From the NCBI RefSeq assembly GCF_000407485.1, contig NZ_ASWD01000007.1, forward strand, positions 124,001 to 188,000: a stretch of 64,000 nucleotides of DNA, in the 5' to 3' direction. The DNA comes from Enterococcus pallens ATCC BAA-351 (GTDB lineage Bacteria; Bacillota; Bacilli; Lactobacillales; Enterococcaceae). The notes under the pieces are model-generated. The model was not told where the DNA came from. It saw nothing but the letters and a program-made list of their open reading frames with translations, and ran no database searches. The position numbers and the translations under genes were made by a program. Shown one piece after another: positions 7,744 through 17,150 of the stretch (position 1 is the first letter of the stretch; the number at the start of each line of letters is the position of its first letter).

Positions 7744-9039
7744 TTATCTTTTCAGATTTTTTCTCGGTGTTCGATTTCCAAACGAAACATCTCTAAAGGC
7801 ATCAAAAAATGCCTGATTACTTTTAGACTTTTTCAAGAAAGTAATAAACTGGTTGGTGTATTCTAAAGAATCTCCTACCATATTTTTGCGAATTTTCCAA
7901 ATCTCTTCCAGCTTTTCCGGTGCCATTAATAATTCTTCTTTGCGTGTTCCTGATTTCTTGATATCAATAGCAGGGAAAATACGACGTTCAGATAATTCTC
8001 GAGAAAGTTGCAGTTCTAGATTCCCAGTTCCCTTGAATTCCTCGTAAATTACATCATCCATTCGGCTACCGGTATCGACTAGAGCAGTTGCCAAAATCGT
8101 CAAACTACCGCCTTCTTCAATATTCCTCGCAGCACCAAAGAATTTCTTCGGTTTGTACAAAGCAGCTGGATCAATACCACCACTCAAAGTACGTCCACTT
8201 GGTGGAACAACTAAATTATAAGCCCGTGCCAGACGTGTGATACTATCCATTAAAATAACCACATCACGTTTGTCTTCAACCAAACGCATCGCACGTTCCA
8301 AAACTAATTCAGATACGCGTGTATGATTTTGTGGTTGTTGATCAAAAGTTGAATATACAACATCCCCTTTTACACTGCGCTCAAGATCTGTTACTTCTTC
8401 TGGGCGCTCATCTACCAAAAGAACAATTAATTCTACATCAGGGTAATTATCTGTAATTCCGTTTGCAATTTCTTTGATAATGGAAGTTTTACCGGCCTTC
8501 GGAGGTGCAACAATTAGTCCACGTTGGCCAAAACCGACAGGAGAAAAAATGTCGATCATTCGTGTTGACAGACGTCCAGGGGTAGTTTCTAAGATCATCT
8601 GTCTATCAGGGTATAAAGCTGTTAAAGCAGGAAAATGTGGGCGTTCCTTGGCATCTTCCGGATCCTTGCCATTAACGCTCTCAACATGCATTAATCCATA
8701 ATATCGCTCAGATTCTTTTGGTGGTCGCGCCTTACCTGCCACCTTATCGCCGTTACGCAATCCGAAACGACGAATCTGAGAAGCTGAAATATAAATATCT
8801 TCAGCACTCGATCCATAATTAATCGGACGTAAAAAGCCGTAGCCATCTTGACCGACGATATCCAAGACTCCTTCCATAATAAAGAAGCCTTGTTTTTCCG
8901 CTTGCGCACGAATCACCGCAAGCGCCAATTCCTTTTTATTCATTTGGCTGTAGTAAGGAATCTTGAAGTCACGCGCATAAGTATAAATTTCTTTCAGCGT
9001 TTTGTTTTCAAGCTCAGCCATTGTTAAGTAATCGCTCAT
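7744..9039 (-). CDS. rho: Transcription termination factor Rho
   Basis: This 431-residue hexameric RNA helicase has an N-terminal Rho_N helix bundle ([18 protein letters not shown]), a cold-shock-like RNA-binding domain (YGFLRP motif about 70-75) and an ATPase core. The core has Walker [11 protein letters not shown] and a Walker B region ending [14 protein letters not shown]. The Q and R loops are recognisable ([21 protein letters not shown]). It overlaps murA by 4 bp (ATGA), giving a murA-rho-rpmE2 order. Rho terminates untranslated transcripts. The length is normal for a Firmicutes Rho without the long insertion. Confidence 0.97.
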   Translation of the reverse strand: MSDYLTMAELENKTLKEIYTYARDFKIPYYSQMNKKELALAVIRAQAEKQGFFIMEGVLDIVGQDGYGFLRPINYGSSAEDIYISASQIRRFGLRNGDKVAGKARPPKESERYYGLMHVESVNGKDPEDAKERPHFPALTALYPDRQMILETTPGRLSTRMIDIFSPVGFGQRGLIVAPPKAGKTSIIKEIANGITDNYPDVELIVLLVDERPEEVTDLERSVKGDVVYSTFDQQPQNHTRVSELVLERAMRLVEDKRDVVILMDSITRLARAYNLVVPPSGRTLSGGIDPAALYKPKKFFGAARNIEEGGSLTILATALVDTGSRMDDVIYEEFKGTGNLELQLSRELSERRIFPAIDIKKSGTRKEELLMAPEKLEEIWKIRKNMVGDSLEYTNQFITFLKKSKSNQAFFDAFRDVSFGNRTPRKNLKR

Positions 9040-10307
9040 TCTTTTTCCTCTTCCTCAATCATTTCAATTGTAGCTCCAAGCGCAGTTAATTTTTCAATAA
9101 TATGATCATACCCACGCAAAATATACTCGACATTGTAAATAGTAGTAGTGCCTTCTGCCATTAATCCCGCAATTACTAAACAAGCACCAGCCCGTAAATC
9201 AGAAGCAACTACCTCTGCCCCATGAAGCTTACTTGGTCCGTTTAAGACGATCATATTGCCTTCTACAGTAGCATCAGCACCCATTCTGACTAGTTCTGGA
9301 ATGTGATTGATCCGTTTCGAATAAATAGTATCAATAATTTCAGCAGTTCCTCCAGCTGTTAAAAGCAATGGTGTAATGGGCTGCTGCAAATCGGTTGCAA
9401 AACCTGGATAGGGTGACGTAGTAATATCGACAGCTCTTAAACTTTCTGAAGGCAACACATCAATGCTATCCTCAGAAATATTCATTTTAACGCCCATTTC
9501 TTCTAGTTTAGCAATAAAGCTTTCAATATGCTCGTAAATGACATTATTAATCTTTATTCCCTTGCCAATAGTCGCAGCCAATGACAAATAAGTCCCCGCT
9601 TCAATTCGATCAGGAATAATTGAATGAATACATCCGTGTAGTTCTTCAACGCCTTCGATTCGAATTTCATCTGTACCTGCTCCACGAATCTTCGCACCCA
9701 TATTGTTCAATAAAGTTGCTACATCAATAATTTCAGGTTCACGAGCAGCATTTTCAATAATCGTTCTGCCTTTAGCCTTTACAGCTGCCAACATGACATT
9801 TATTGTAGCACCAATCGATACCACATCCATAAAGATTCGATCTCCAGTAAGGCCTTCTTCATCTGTACGCAAATAAATAACCCCATGTTCATTGGATACA
9901 TCTGCGCCTAAACTTTCAAATCCTTTTATATGCAAATCAATTGGACGAGGGCCTAAAAAACAGCCGCCGGGCAAACCAACGACAGCCTCACCAAATTTGC
10001 CTAGCAATGCGCCCATAAAATAGTAAGAAGCTCGTAAAGAATTAATTTTACCGCTAGGCATTGGAATTGATACGATCTTACTAGGATCAATTTCCATTCG
10101 ATTATCTGCAAATTTTACTGTAGCACCCATAATCTCTAAGATCTCAATTAATGAATGAACATCTTGAATATCTGGTACACCTTCTAATACAACGGGAGAA
10201 TCCGCCATAATTGCTGCTGGTATTAAAGCAACGGCACTATTTTTTGCGCCGCTGATAGTTACTTCACCTTTTAATGGCTTTCCGCCTTGAATCACAATTT
10301 TTTTCAT
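9036..10307 (-). CDS. murA: UDP-N-acetylglucosamine 1-carboxyvinyltransferase (MurA2/MurZ type)
   Basis: This 423-residue enzyme catalyses the first committed step of peptidoglycan synthesis, transfer of enolpyruvate from PEP to UDP-GlcNAc. Lys22-Asn23 in ISGAKNSA and catalytic Cys116 in [14 protein letters not shown] are visible. A cysteine at this position is the fosfomycin-sensitive form. The Phe-Leu after the cysteine and the position next to rho suggest the second Gram-positive paralogue (MurZ/MurA2); the other copy is outside the window. It ends in a glutamate-rich tail and overlaps rho by 4 bp. Confidence 0.94.
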   Translation of the reverse strand: MKKIVIQGGKPLKGEVTISGAKNSAVALIPAAIMADSPVVLEGVPDIQDVHSLIEILEIMGATVKFADNRMEIDPSKIVSIPMPSGKINSLRASYYFMGALLGKFGEAVVGLPGGCFLGPRPIDLHIKGFESLGADVSNEHGVIYLRTDEEGLTGDRIFMDVVSIGATINVMLAAVKAKGRTIIENAAREPEIIDVATLLNNMGAKIRGAGTDEIRIEGVEELHGCIHSIIPDRIEAGTYLSLAATIGKGIKINNVIYEHIESFIAKLEEMGVKMNISEDSIDVLPSESLRAVDITTSPYPGFATDLQQPITPLLLTAGGTAEIIDTIYSKRINHIPELVRMGADATVEGNMIVLNGPSKLHGAEVVASDLRAGACLVIAGLMAEGTTTIYNVEYILRGYDHIIEKLTALGATIEMIEEEEKE

Positions 10308-10541
10308 CTATATTCACCTATTAAGTTATTTACATTTTACATGTAGACCATCTTTCATTTTAGCACATAATGGTTCAGTAAAAAAGATAGTACTGACTAA
10401 ATTAATCGATGAATTATAAAAGGTTTCTTAAAAAGCCAAATACATTTTAAACTGGGCAGATATTTTTTCTGAGACGGAGTAAAATTATTTTTCATTTTTG
10501 TAAAATCAAGACAAAGAAAGCTCTTTTGAAGCAAAAGAAAA

Positions 10542-10567
10542 AACCTCAGATAAATTTATCCGAGGTT
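10542..10567 (-). terminator. Terminator after fba
   Basis: AACCTCGGATAAA pairs with TTTATCTGAGGTT (one mismatched pair) on the reverse strand and is followed by TTTTCTTTTG. It lies 17 bp after the fba stop codon. The rest of the 10308-10541 gap, upstream of murA, shows no gene and no clear further signal. Confidence 0.85.
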
Positions 10568-10583
10568 AAAGACTAAATCAGTA

Positions 10584-11453
10584 TTAAGCTTTGTTTGCAG
10601 AACCGAACCAGTCAATGTGTTCTTCAGCATCTTTGACAATTGCAGCAACACCTGGTGCCAATAATTTACGAGGGTCAAAGCCTTTTCCTTCTTTATCTTT
10701 GCCAGCTTCGATGTATTCACGAGTAGCTTTAGCAAATGACAATTGGAATTCAGTGTTAACATTTACTTTAGAAACACCCATTGAAATAGCTTTTTGGATT
10801 TGTTCTTGAGGAATACCAGAACCGCCGTGTAATACTAATGGCACTTCAGAACCTACAGCATCAGCAATTGCTTGTAAATGATCAAATGCTAGGCCTTTCC
10901 AGTTTTCAGGGTATACACCGTGAATGTTACCAATACCACATGCTAGGTAGTCGATACCAGTACCAACCATTTGTACACATTCGTCAATGTCAGCTAATTC
11001 GCCAGCACCGATAATTCCGTCTTCTTCTCCACCAATTGAACCAACTTCACATTCAACTGAAACGCCTTTAGCGTGAGCTTTTTCTACAACGTCTTTAGCC
11101 AATTTCAAGTTTTCTTCGAATGGTAAATGAGAACCATCAAACATAACTGAAGTGTAGCCAACTTCGATACATTCTAAAGCAGCTTCGTATGATCCATGGT
11201 CTAAGTGAATAGCAACTGGAACAGTAATGTCCATAGATTCAACTAAATCACAGATGATATCTTTAGCAACTTTATAGCCGCCCATGTATTTAGCAGCGCC
11301 CATAGAAGTTTGGATAAGAACTGGTGCTTTTTTAGCTTCAGCTGCGCGCAAGATTGCTTGCGTCCATTCTAAGTTGTTTGTGTTAAATCCACCGACTGCG
11401 TATCCACCTTGACGTGCAGCTTTTAAAAATTCAGCTCCTGATACTACTGGCAT
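10584..11453 (-). CDS. fba: Class II fructose-1,6-bisphosphate aldolase
   Basis: This 289-residue zinc aldolase of glycolysis has the metal and catalytic motifs IHLDHGSYE (His-Asp-His), ECEVGSIGGEED, a histidine in GNIHGVY, HGGSGIP and the phosphate-binding NVNTE. It interconverts fructose-1,6-bisphosphate with glyceraldehyde-3-phosphate and dihydroxyacetone phosphate. It is monocistronic, with AGGAGGA before the ATG, an extended -10 promoter upstream and a strong terminator. The remaining lower-glycolysis genes lie at 24.6-30.3 kb. Confidence 0.97.
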   Translation of the reverse strand: MPVVSGAEFLKAARQGGYAVGGFNTNNLEWTQAILRAAEAKKAPVLIQTSMGAAKYMGGYKVAKDIICDLVESMDITVPVAIHLDHGSYEAALECIEVGYTSVMFDGSHLPFEENLKLAKDVVEKAHAKGVSVECEVGSIGGEEDGIIGAGELADIDECVQMVGTGIDYLACGIGNIHGVYPENWKGLAFDHLQAIADAVGSEVPLVLHGGSGIPQEQIQKAISMGVSKVNVNTEFQLSFAKATREYIEAGKDKEGKGFDPRKLLAPGVAAIVKDAEEHIDWFGSANKA

Positions 11454-11483
11454 AAAAAATTCCTCCTAAGTAATCTTTTTGGC

Positions 11484-11519
11484 TAAGACATCGTCTTAAC
11501 TAACGATCTAATTTTAACA
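11484..11519 (-). promoter_or_regulatory. fba promoter with downstream palindrome
   Basis: Reverse-strand TGTTAAAAT (11511-11519) is an extended -10 element. No good -35 is seen. Just downstream, in the expected leader, TAAGAC-atc-GTCTTA (11484-11498) is a perfect 6-bp palindrome with a 3-base centre. It could be an operator for a dimeric regulator. The promoter is plausible; the operator is a guess. Confidence 0.45.
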
Positions 11520-11607
11520 AAGATTGCCTAACATTGCTACTACAATCCTTTCTTAAAAGCCTTTACATTCGATAAAACTTATGACTTTGCCTTTTTTTAG
11601 TAAAAAA

Positions 11608-11635
11608 GACTGAAACAGCCCTCGCTATTTCAGTC
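11608..11635 (-). terminator. Terminator after pyrG
   Basis: GACTGAAA and TTTCAGTC form an 8-bp stem with a 12-base loop, followed on the reverse strand by six T. It begins 7 bp after the pyrG stop codon. Confidence 0.88.
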
Positions 11636-11641
11636 AAAATC

Positions 11642-13252
11642 TTATTTCTCTTCTTTGTTTTTTAATGAAGCTCCCACAAAAGCTTTAATTAATGGTTGTG
11701 GACGATTTGGACGAGAAATCAGTTCTGGATGGAATTGGCATCCAACAAAGAATTTTTTCTCTGGTAGTTCTACAATTTCAACCAGTCGATTATCTGGAGA
11801 AACCCCAGAAAATACCATTCCTTGATCTTCAAACAACTCACGATAACCATTGTTAAATTCATAACGATGACGGTGACGTTCTTGAATCACTTCCGCATTG
11901 TCATAAGCTGCAGCAGTTTTAGTTCCCTTTTTCAATTTACATGGATACAGTCCTAAGCGCAATGTCCCACCAAGGTTTTCCACGTTTTCTTGATCCGCCA
12001 TCAAATCAATAATATTATTTGGGGTATCAGGAACTGTCTCTGCTGAATTAGCATCTTTTAAATCTGCTACATTACGTGCGAACTCAACACAGGCCATTTG
12101 CATACCTAAGCAAATACCTAAGAATGGAATATCATTTTCACGTGCATAACGAATCGCTTCAATTTTACCTTCAATTCCACGATCACCAAAACCACCGGGA
12201 ACTAAAATTCCATCTGCATCGCTTAACTCTTTTTCCACATTTTCTTTCGTCAATTCTTGAGATTTAATCCACTTAATCTCAATATCAGAATCAAATGCAA
12301 AACCAGAATGTTTCAATGCTTCGACTACTGAGATATACGCATCAGGAAGTTCAACATATTTCCCAACCAAAGCAATTTTAGTTTTCTTCTTCAGGTTAAG
12401 CACTTTTTCTTCCAATGCACGCCATTCGGACATGTCTGCTTCTGGCGCTTCTAATTTCAAGTGATCCAATACGAATTGGTCCATGCCTTGCGCTTGCAAT
12501 GCCAGTGGGATTGAGTAAAGAGTTTCTACATCACGAGACTCAATAACTGCTTCTGGTGCCACGTCACAGAACTGAGCCAATTTATTTTTCGTTCCTTGAG
12601 AAACTGGTAATTCTGTCCGAACGACTAAAATATTGGGTTGAATACCTAATCCACGTAATTCTTTTACGCTATGCTGAGTTGGCTTGGTTTTCATTTCGCC
12701 AGCAGCTTTCAAGTAAGGAATCAGCGTAGTATGAATGTACATAACATTATCAGAACCAACATCTGCTTTCATTTGACGTAAAGCTTCTAGGAAAGGCAGT
12801 GATTCAATATCCCCAACTGTTCCGCCAACCTCAGTAATGATAATGTCTGAATCTGTCATTTTTGCAGCCCGCATAATTTTAGATTTGATTTCATTGGTGA
12901 TATGAGGGATTACCTGAACAGTTGCTCCCAAGTATTCACCTTTTCTTTCTTTGCGAATAACTTCAGAATAGATTTTTCCTGTTGTCACATTGGAGTATTG
13001 ATTCAAATTAATATCGATAAATCGCTCATAGTGTCCTAGGTCCAAGTCAGTTTCAGCACCATCATCTGTGACGAAAACCTCTCCGTGTTGGTATGGACTC
13101 ATCGTACCTGGATCTACGTTGATGTAAGGATCAAATTTTTGAATTGTTACCTTCAATCCGCGATTCTTCAACAAGCGACCAAGTGAAGCTGCCACGATCC
13201 CTTTTCCAATAGAAGATACAACGCCGCCAGTTACAAAAATATACTTTGTCAT
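11642..13252 (-). CDS. pyrG: CTP synthase
   Basis: This 536-residue two-domain enzyme aminates UTP to CTP. The N-terminal amidoligase domain (1-267) starts [18 protein letters not shown] with the P-loop and contains [21 protein letters not shown]. The C-terminal class I glutamine amidotransferase domain has the nucleophile Cys in FLGICLGMQ and the His/Glu pair in CQFHPEL. Length is normal. Transcription is most likely controlled by the CTP-sensing attenuator in the 120-bp leader. In many Firmicutes rpoE precedes pyrG; here rpoE is 19 kb away. Confidence 0.98.
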   Translation of the reverse strand: MTKYIFVTGGVVSSIGKGIVAASLGRLLKNRGLKVTIQKFDPYINVDPGTMSPYQHGEVFVTDDGAETDLDLGHYERFIDINLNQYSNVTTGKIYSEVIRKERKGEYLGATVQVIPHITNEIKSKIMRAAKMTDSDIIITEVGGTVGDIESLPFLEALRQMKADVGSDNVMYIHTTLIPYLKAAGEMKTKPTQHSVKELRGLGIQPNILVVRTELPVSQGTKNKLAQFCDVAPEAVIESRDVETLYSIPLALQAQGMDQFVLDHLKLEAPEADMSEWRALEEKVLNLKKKTKIALVGKYVELPDAYISVVEALKHSGFAFDSDIEIKWIKSQELTKENVEKELSDADGILVPGGFGDRGIEGKIEAIRYARENDIPFLGICLGMQMACVEFARNVADLKDANSAETVPDTPNNIIDLMADQENVENLGGTLRLGLYPCKLKKGTKTAAAYDNAEVIQERHRHRYEFNNGYRELFEDQGMVFSGVSPDNRLVEIVELPEKKFFVGCQFHPELISRPNRPQPLIKAFVGASLKNKEEK

Positions 13253-13293
13253 AAATGAAAAAACTCCCTCATTGTAGTTTGCAGGAAAAGTCT

Positions 13294-13332
13294 AGAAAAT
13301 AAGAAAAACTCCCTATCCAAATGAATAGGGAG
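13294..13332 (-). terminator. pyrG leader attenuator
   Basis: In the pyrG leader, CTCCCTATTC and GATAGGGAG form a strong stem (13309-13332) followed by TTTTTCTTATTTTC. The 5' arm is C/T-rich (GCTCCC), able to pair with a run of G added at the transcript 5' end. In Bacillus subtilis pyrG this pairing forms the antiterminator when CTP is low. It lies 56 bp before the start codon. The structure is visible; function by analogy is strong. Confidence 0.88.
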
Positions 13333-13369
13333 CGGAATTTTGCTAAACTTCTGACCCTCTTAAAAGGGT

Positions 13370-13409
13370 GCCCAAGCAGTATAATACCTACTCTGGCTCA
13401 AAAAGTCAA
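13370..13409 (-). promoter_or_regulatory. pyrG promoter with GGGC start
   Basis: Reverse-strand TTGACT (13404-13409) and TATTAT (13381-13386) are separated by 17 bp. Seven bases beyond the -10 the sequence is GGGC (13373 to 13370). This is the initiation sequence needed for reiterative G addition at +1 to +3 when CTP for +4 is scarce, as described for Bacillus pyrG. A second small hairpin (ACCCTTTTAAGAGGGT) follows directly. Confidence 0.88.
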
Positions 13410-13437
13410 CACCTTAAAAGGCTTGCTAAAGAATTTC

Positions 13438-13890
13438 TTATTTAAACAAACGGTTCCAAAAGCTTGATTTCTCTTTAGGCTTTTCATCTTCGACAGCCTC
13501 ATGCAGCTCCGGATATTTTTTTTCAACATCGATAACAGGTATATTAACCGCATAGTCTGCTACTAACAGCAGCCCTATTTTTGAGTCGTCATCTGCTATC
13601 GCATCACTAACAACCGTAAAATCGATTCCCTTTTTCACAGCAACATTTATGTATTGCTGCTGAAGAGAAGTAGAAACCGCACCATTAATCAATATTCGTG
13701 CTGAAGGCTCTTTTTCTATTTCCTTTAACAAACCTACTTCATTCTCTCTATCCTGCATTTCCTTGATTGTCATACTTAATAAACAGCGTTCTCTAAATGT
13801 TCCTAGATACTCCTTCTGCTCATCAGGATTAATCTTAGGTGTTCCATATCTTCCCGCATCAAGATGCTTCTGCAAGTTATCTTCTGCCAT
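13438..13890 (-). CDS. YueI-like DUF1694 protein
   Basis: This 150-residue cytoplasmic protein begins MAEDNLQKHLDAGRYGTPKI and includes YLGTFRERCLLSMTI, the signature of the DUF1694/YueI family. A Rossmann-like alpha/beta fold is likely, but no enzymatic function is known. The C-terminal 20 residues are charged (EDEKPKEKSSFW...). It lies directly upstream of the pyrG promoter in the same direction and probably forms its own unit. There is no signal peptide. Confidence 0.8.
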   Translation of the reverse strand: MAEDNLQKHLDAGRYGTPKINPDEQKEYLGTFRERCLLSMTIKEMQDRENEVGLLKEIEKEPSARILINGAVSTSLQQQYINVAVKKGIDFTVVSDAIADDDSKIGLLLVADYAVNIPVIDVEKKYPELHEAVEDEKPKEKSSFWNRLFK

Positions 13891-14211
13891 TTTTTCACTT
13901 CCTCAAAATATACTTACTTACACTAAGTATATCAAAAAAATCTCTTCGTTAAAAATCTGGCTATATTTCACTTCTGTAAGAAAATATATGCTGATTCACA
14001 CACGATTATCTCCCTCAACACTTAGATTACTGCCGTGAAGTTTTCGGACTAGTGGTTTCTCAACAACTACTTTTTGCTTTAATAGTTGCTATTTTAGTAC
14101 TTTATAAACTGGATCATATTGACCTATTACCACTAATTTATATTCTATCCATTTATTTTAAATAAAAAATAACGGCTTTTTTGCAATTAATTTTCACTTA
14201 AAATACTAAAA
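13891..14211. other. Gene-poor stretch with possible coding remnant
   Basis: This intergenic region lies at the edge of the catabolic island. From 13995 to 14165 the forward strand is open for 56 codons to a TAA. The reading includes VFGLVVSQQLLFALIVAI and IDLLPLIYILSIYFK, a convincing membrane-helix pattern, but it has no start codon with a ribosome site. It may be the 3' end of a decayed membrane-protein gene, or a chance AT-rich frame. The start region of the YueI-like gene is at the left end. Nothing else is recognisable. Confidence 0.3.
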
Positions 14212-14240
14212 GATCGAAGTTCTCCAACACCTTCGATCTC
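14212..14240 (-). terminator. Terminator of the formamidase unit
   Basis: AGATCGAAG and CTTCGATCT form a 9-bp stem with an 11-base loop, followed on the reverse strand by TTTAGTATTTT. It lies 8 bp after the stop codon of the 85-residue gene. Confidence 0.8.
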
Positions 14241-14248
14241 ATTTATAT

Positions 14249-14506
14249 TTATTTTCCTATAAAAATTTTCTTTGGCGTTTGTAAATTAGCCGAAGTATAT
14301 GCGCACATAAAAGCAGTGCCATTAGGGTATTCTTCGGGTACCATTGATTCAAAGATGTCTTTTAATAGCGTATATTGATTTTCCCAAGTTTTCACTTGAA
14401 TATCTCCCGCTTTTTCTATTAACTCTCTTTTGGTTATAGGAAAACGTACATCAAGCTGATTAAAGGTCTTCACGAAATAATGCATGCCGACATTTGGAAA
14501 TCCCAT
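14249..14506 (-). CDS. Small DUF2795-like protein after the formamidase gene
   Basis: This 85-residue protein starts 12 bp after the amidase gene with an AGGGGGTGAAG ribosome site. Its central part ([15 protein letters not shown], then a helix and [11 protein letters not shown]) resembles the short helical DUF2795 domain, which has a similar P-x-T-K-x-E-L pattern; this is a pattern match from memory. There is no membrane segment. Position suggests a partner or accessory of the amidase. The end ([15 protein letters not shown]) is basic. Confidence 0.65.
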
Positions 14507-14518
14507 TTCTTCACCCCC

Positions 14519-15436
14519 TTATTTATCCTCTAAATAGCTGTACATTGTCGAGTCCCGACCTGTTCCACAAGTATCTGGCGAAGCAGCTCCTCGGTGATTT
14601 CTTAACCAGAGAAGATCACCCATTAGTGCTTGCTTTTGAATCGCATCACACAGGCCTGGGTACAGGTCTGCTTTGAAGATATATGGAATTCCTACTGGTG
14701 CTTCAGCTATGATATCCCCTTCTGGGTTAACTACCATACTGCGACCAAATAAGGAATAGCATTCATCCATTTCAGAGTTGTTTGCTGCAATCACATATAC
14801 CTTATTGAAATAAGCTCCAGCACGATTAGTAATTTCATATTGATTTTCAAATGGTGTCATATAGGTAGTTAGTCGTAAAACAACATTGGCCCCCTTAGAT
14901 GCAGCCTCTCGCCAATTATCCTGATAATCACCATCTGAACAAATAATCGAGGCAATACGCGAACCCTTTGGACCTTCAAACACTCGAATTTCATCACCTG
15001 GACTAGAAGGCTCTACGGGATTCCAAGGCGTTACTTTTCGATAGATATCAACAATTTCTCCTTTATTATCAATTGTAATCGCACAATTTTTGTAAAAGTT
15101 ACCATCTTGCTCATCTACACAGGCACCTACTGCGAGCCAAAGTTGATATTCTTTACAGACAGCTTTTAACTTAGCCAGTTCCGGACCATCTAGGGTGATA
15201 CAACATAGTGATGCATGTGGTCCAACACCATTCAAAGATGCTTCTGGAGTAACAATCATATCAATTCCTGGAAAGCCAGTAATTGCTCTATCAATCCATT
15301 CGATAATTTTATCTACATTCTGCATAACTTCTTCACGCGTTTTTGGAACCACAGCAAGTTTCATTTGAAATAGTGCTACGCTTAAACACTCTGTTTCAAT
15401 TTTTCCGTTAATGGGAAAGCAATTTCCTACATTCAT
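14519..15436 (-). CDS. Formamidase/aliphatic amidase-like nitrilase-superfamily hydrolase
   Basis: This 305-residue carbon-nitrogen hydrolase has the complete triad: Glu65 in VTPEAS, Lys134 in IYRKVTPWNP and Cys166 in IICSDGDY. The spacing and the motif WNPVEPSSPGDE closely follow Helicobacter AmiF formamidase and related aliphatic amidases. The predicted reaction is hydrolysis of a small amide to acid and ammonia, in the cytoplasm. The ATG at 15436 has AAAGGAGG before it; a longer frame from 15526 would overlap the regulator. It follows an AraC-type regulator by 13 bp. The substrate is inferred and could be another short amide. Confidence 0.85.
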   Translation of the reverse strand: MNVGNCFPINGKIETECLSVALFQMKLAVVPKTREEVMQNVDKIIEWIDRAITGFPGIDMIVTPEASLNGVGPHASLCCITLDGPELAKLKAVCKEYQLWLAVGACVDEQDGNFYKNCAITIDNKGEIVDIYRKVTPWNPVEPSSPGDEIRVFEGPKGSRIASIICSDGDYQDNWREAASKGANVVLRLTTYMTPFENQYEITNRAGAYFNKVYVIAANNSEMDECYSLFGRSMVVNPEGDIIAEAPVGIPYIFKADLYPGLCDAIQKQALMGDLLWLRNHRGAASPDTCGTGRDSTMYSYLEDK

Positions 15437-15449
15437 TGATTGTCCTCCT

Positions 15450-16283
15450 TTAAACGACCGCTTTTTCCCTCTGGATTGTTTGTAATAATTTAGTAGGAGA
15501 AGTCTGAGTAAATAGCTGAAATTCATGGATTAAATGCGCTTGATCATAATAACCTAATTGACAGGCTACTTTAGCAAGTGTCGAATCATACTCAAAATAG
15601 ACTGCTTTAATAGCGTTCTGAAAGCGAATTATTCGGCTGTAAAGTTTTGGAGAGACGCCAATCTTCTTTTGGAATACTCGCTGTGCGTACCGCTTTGAAT
15701 AGCCGGTTTCTCTTGCAATCTTTTCCATAGAAAATGCGGTAGTTTCCGTGCAAAGTAACACTGAAAGGTATTCTGCTAAAACAGAACGACGATTTTCATC
15801 AAGGAAAAGCGAACGATGTTTATAGAGCAAATCTCTCCGCTCTTGAAAAGTCGATTTATGTCCAAGTTCCTGTAAGAAGTTCTCTGTATTTGTGAATTGA
15901 TTAGTCAAGTCAACAACTTGATTAACAAACTTATTTTGATTCTGCTCTTTGCAGCATAATCCAACATTTGTATATGGTTTAATCCCAAAATAAAGAATAT
16001 TGGGCTCAAACACCATTTTTTTTGCTTCAGTAAAAATCCCAAAAAATTTTCCAATCACATTCGTTTTACGAATTTCAAAAAGTAAATTGACACAAGCATC
16101 TGGCAGATATTCAGTCTCAATTGTTTCTAATGTCTGAAATTGATAGATTAATGCTTCTGTTTTCAAATGCTCCTTTGACCAAATAACTAAATTCTCTTGA
16201 TAGTTTGACACACGCTCATCATGAGTAAATAATTGAAAAGGCTTAGCATCAATAATTCTGTTCTTCGTTTCCAAAACTTTCAT
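15450..16283 (-). CDS. AraC-family transcriptional regulator
   Basis: This 277-residue protein has a C-terminal AraC/XylS double helix-turn-helix: SMEKIARETGYSKRYAQRVF and then LAKVACQLGYYDQAHLIHEF, ending in SPTKLLQ. The N-terminal 150 residues resemble the DUF6597-type sensing region often found in AraC regulators (LPDACVNLLFEI). The ATG at 16283 is preferred; a TTG at 16310 is possible, and the ribosome site is weak for both. It is co-directional with and 13 bp from the formamidase-like gene, so it probably autoregulates this unit. It may also control the neighbouring operon. Confidence 0.85.
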   Translation of the reverse strand: MKVLETKNRIIDAKPFQLFTHDERVSNYQENLVIWSKEHLKTEALIYQFQTLETIETEYLPDACVNLLFEIRKTNVIGKFFGIFTEAKKMVFEPNILYFGIKPYTNVGLCCKEQNQNKFVNQVVDLTNQFTNTENFLQELGHKSTFQERRDLLYKHRSLFLDENRRSVLAEYLSVLLCTETTAFSMEKIARETGYSKRYAQRVFQKKIGVSPKLYSRIIRFQNAIKAVYFEYDSTLAKVACQLGYYDQAHLIHEFQLFTQTSPTKLLQTIQREKAVV

Positions 16284-16692
16284 ATCGATCACGCTTTCTT
16301 TTTGATTCAATCAACAGTAATCATTTGAAAAAGAACTTCCCAGTAACTTCTTTTACATCACTAAATGTGGCAATAATCTTTTTCTCAACGACTTATTGGA
16401 AATCTCTATAATTAACCCTAACACAAAAAAACAAAGAAGAGTTGTAAAAAATGGACCTTCGATAACAAGTATCTACTCAATTAGCTAGTTAAAAGTTATT
16501 ATTGTTGATTGGATGAATTTAAGTAGTTCTTCCATATACCCCTATCTTATCAGGTCAATCTATTTAAATCAGTAGTTTTCTCCGTTTCCCCTAAATCTAT
16601 TTTTAACTTAAAAAAAATGATTTTATTATCTGACAATGCAAAAAAATCAATCCAAAGAAGTGTGGCAAAGCCTTTTCCTTTGATCAATATTT
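16284..16692. other. Intergenic region upstream of the AraC gene
   Basis: About 400 bp lack a convincing gene. A possible reverse-strand promoter for the AraC unit is TTGTTT (16429-16434) with a 17-bp spacer to TTATAG (16406-16411). No operator repeats stand out. A 78-codon frame in this area (16550-16786) runs through the downstream terminator and starts inside the neighbouring gene, so it is not real. Confidence 0.4.
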
Positions 16693-16722
16693 TAGAAAAA
16701 GGGCCTATTCGATAGGCCCTTT
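16693..16722 (-). terminator. Terminator of the six-gene catabolic operon
   Basis: AAAGGGCCTATC and GATAGGCCC... form a strong hairpin (AAAGGGCCTAT/ATAGGCCCTTT) with a short loop, followed on the reverse strand by TTTTTCTAAAATATT. It lies 15 bp after the NTF2-like gene. Confidence 0.88.
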
Positions 16723-16736
16723 CCCCACTACTAGGA

Positions 16737-17102
16737 TTATAGTGTTGTAAAACACTTAGAAATGATTTTCCAATCTCCTTTTTCATCTTTTAATAAATGA
16801 AAATGATCTTCCAGTGTGCCATCTCCAAAGAATCCAGTTTCATAAACTGTTGCCTCTGCAATATTGCCGGTTACTTTCAAGTTAGTTATTTCAGCTTTGT
16901 ACGGAGCACCACTTTCCTTCATTGCCGGATGCGATCCTACATCTTCAATAAACGACGTTGGCTTCGCAATCATTAAATCTGACCCCATGTAGCCTGTCAT
17001 AATTGCAGCGGGATGAAATACGCTTTTCAGTAATTCCGTATCTGCTGTAAAAGTTCCCCCAATATAATTCTCAACCACTTGTTTTACTGCTTGTTCGCTC
17101 AT
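16737..17102 (-). CDS. NTF2-like (lumazine-binding/SnoaL-type) protein
   Basis: This 121-residue protein fits the cone-shaped NTF2-like fold. It has an N-terminal helix pair (QAVKQVVENYIGGTFTAD), FHPAAIMTGYMG, a strand-rich middle (YKAEITNLKVTGNIAEATVYE) and a C-terminal strand DWKIISKCF. The family includes isomerases, hydratases and ligand binders; no catalytic residue can be assigned. It is the last gene of the catabolic operon, 48 bp after an amidohydrolase gene. Position suggests a role in handling a pathway intermediate. Confidence 0.75.
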   Translation of the reverse strand: MSEQAVKQVVENYIGGTFTADTELLKSVFHPAAIMTGYMGSDLMIAKPTSFIEDVGSHPAMKESGAPYKAEITNLKVTGNIAEATVYETGFFGDGTLEDHFHLLKDEKGDWKIISKCFTTL

Positions 17103-17150
17103 TATCGCGCCTTCTTTCTACTTTTTATTTAGGAAATATCATATTGATAC

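Noticed and set aside
16550-16786. 78-codon reverse frame
   Set aside because: It starts inside the NTF2-like gene in another frame, crosses that gene's stop and a strong terminator, and has no family resemblance.
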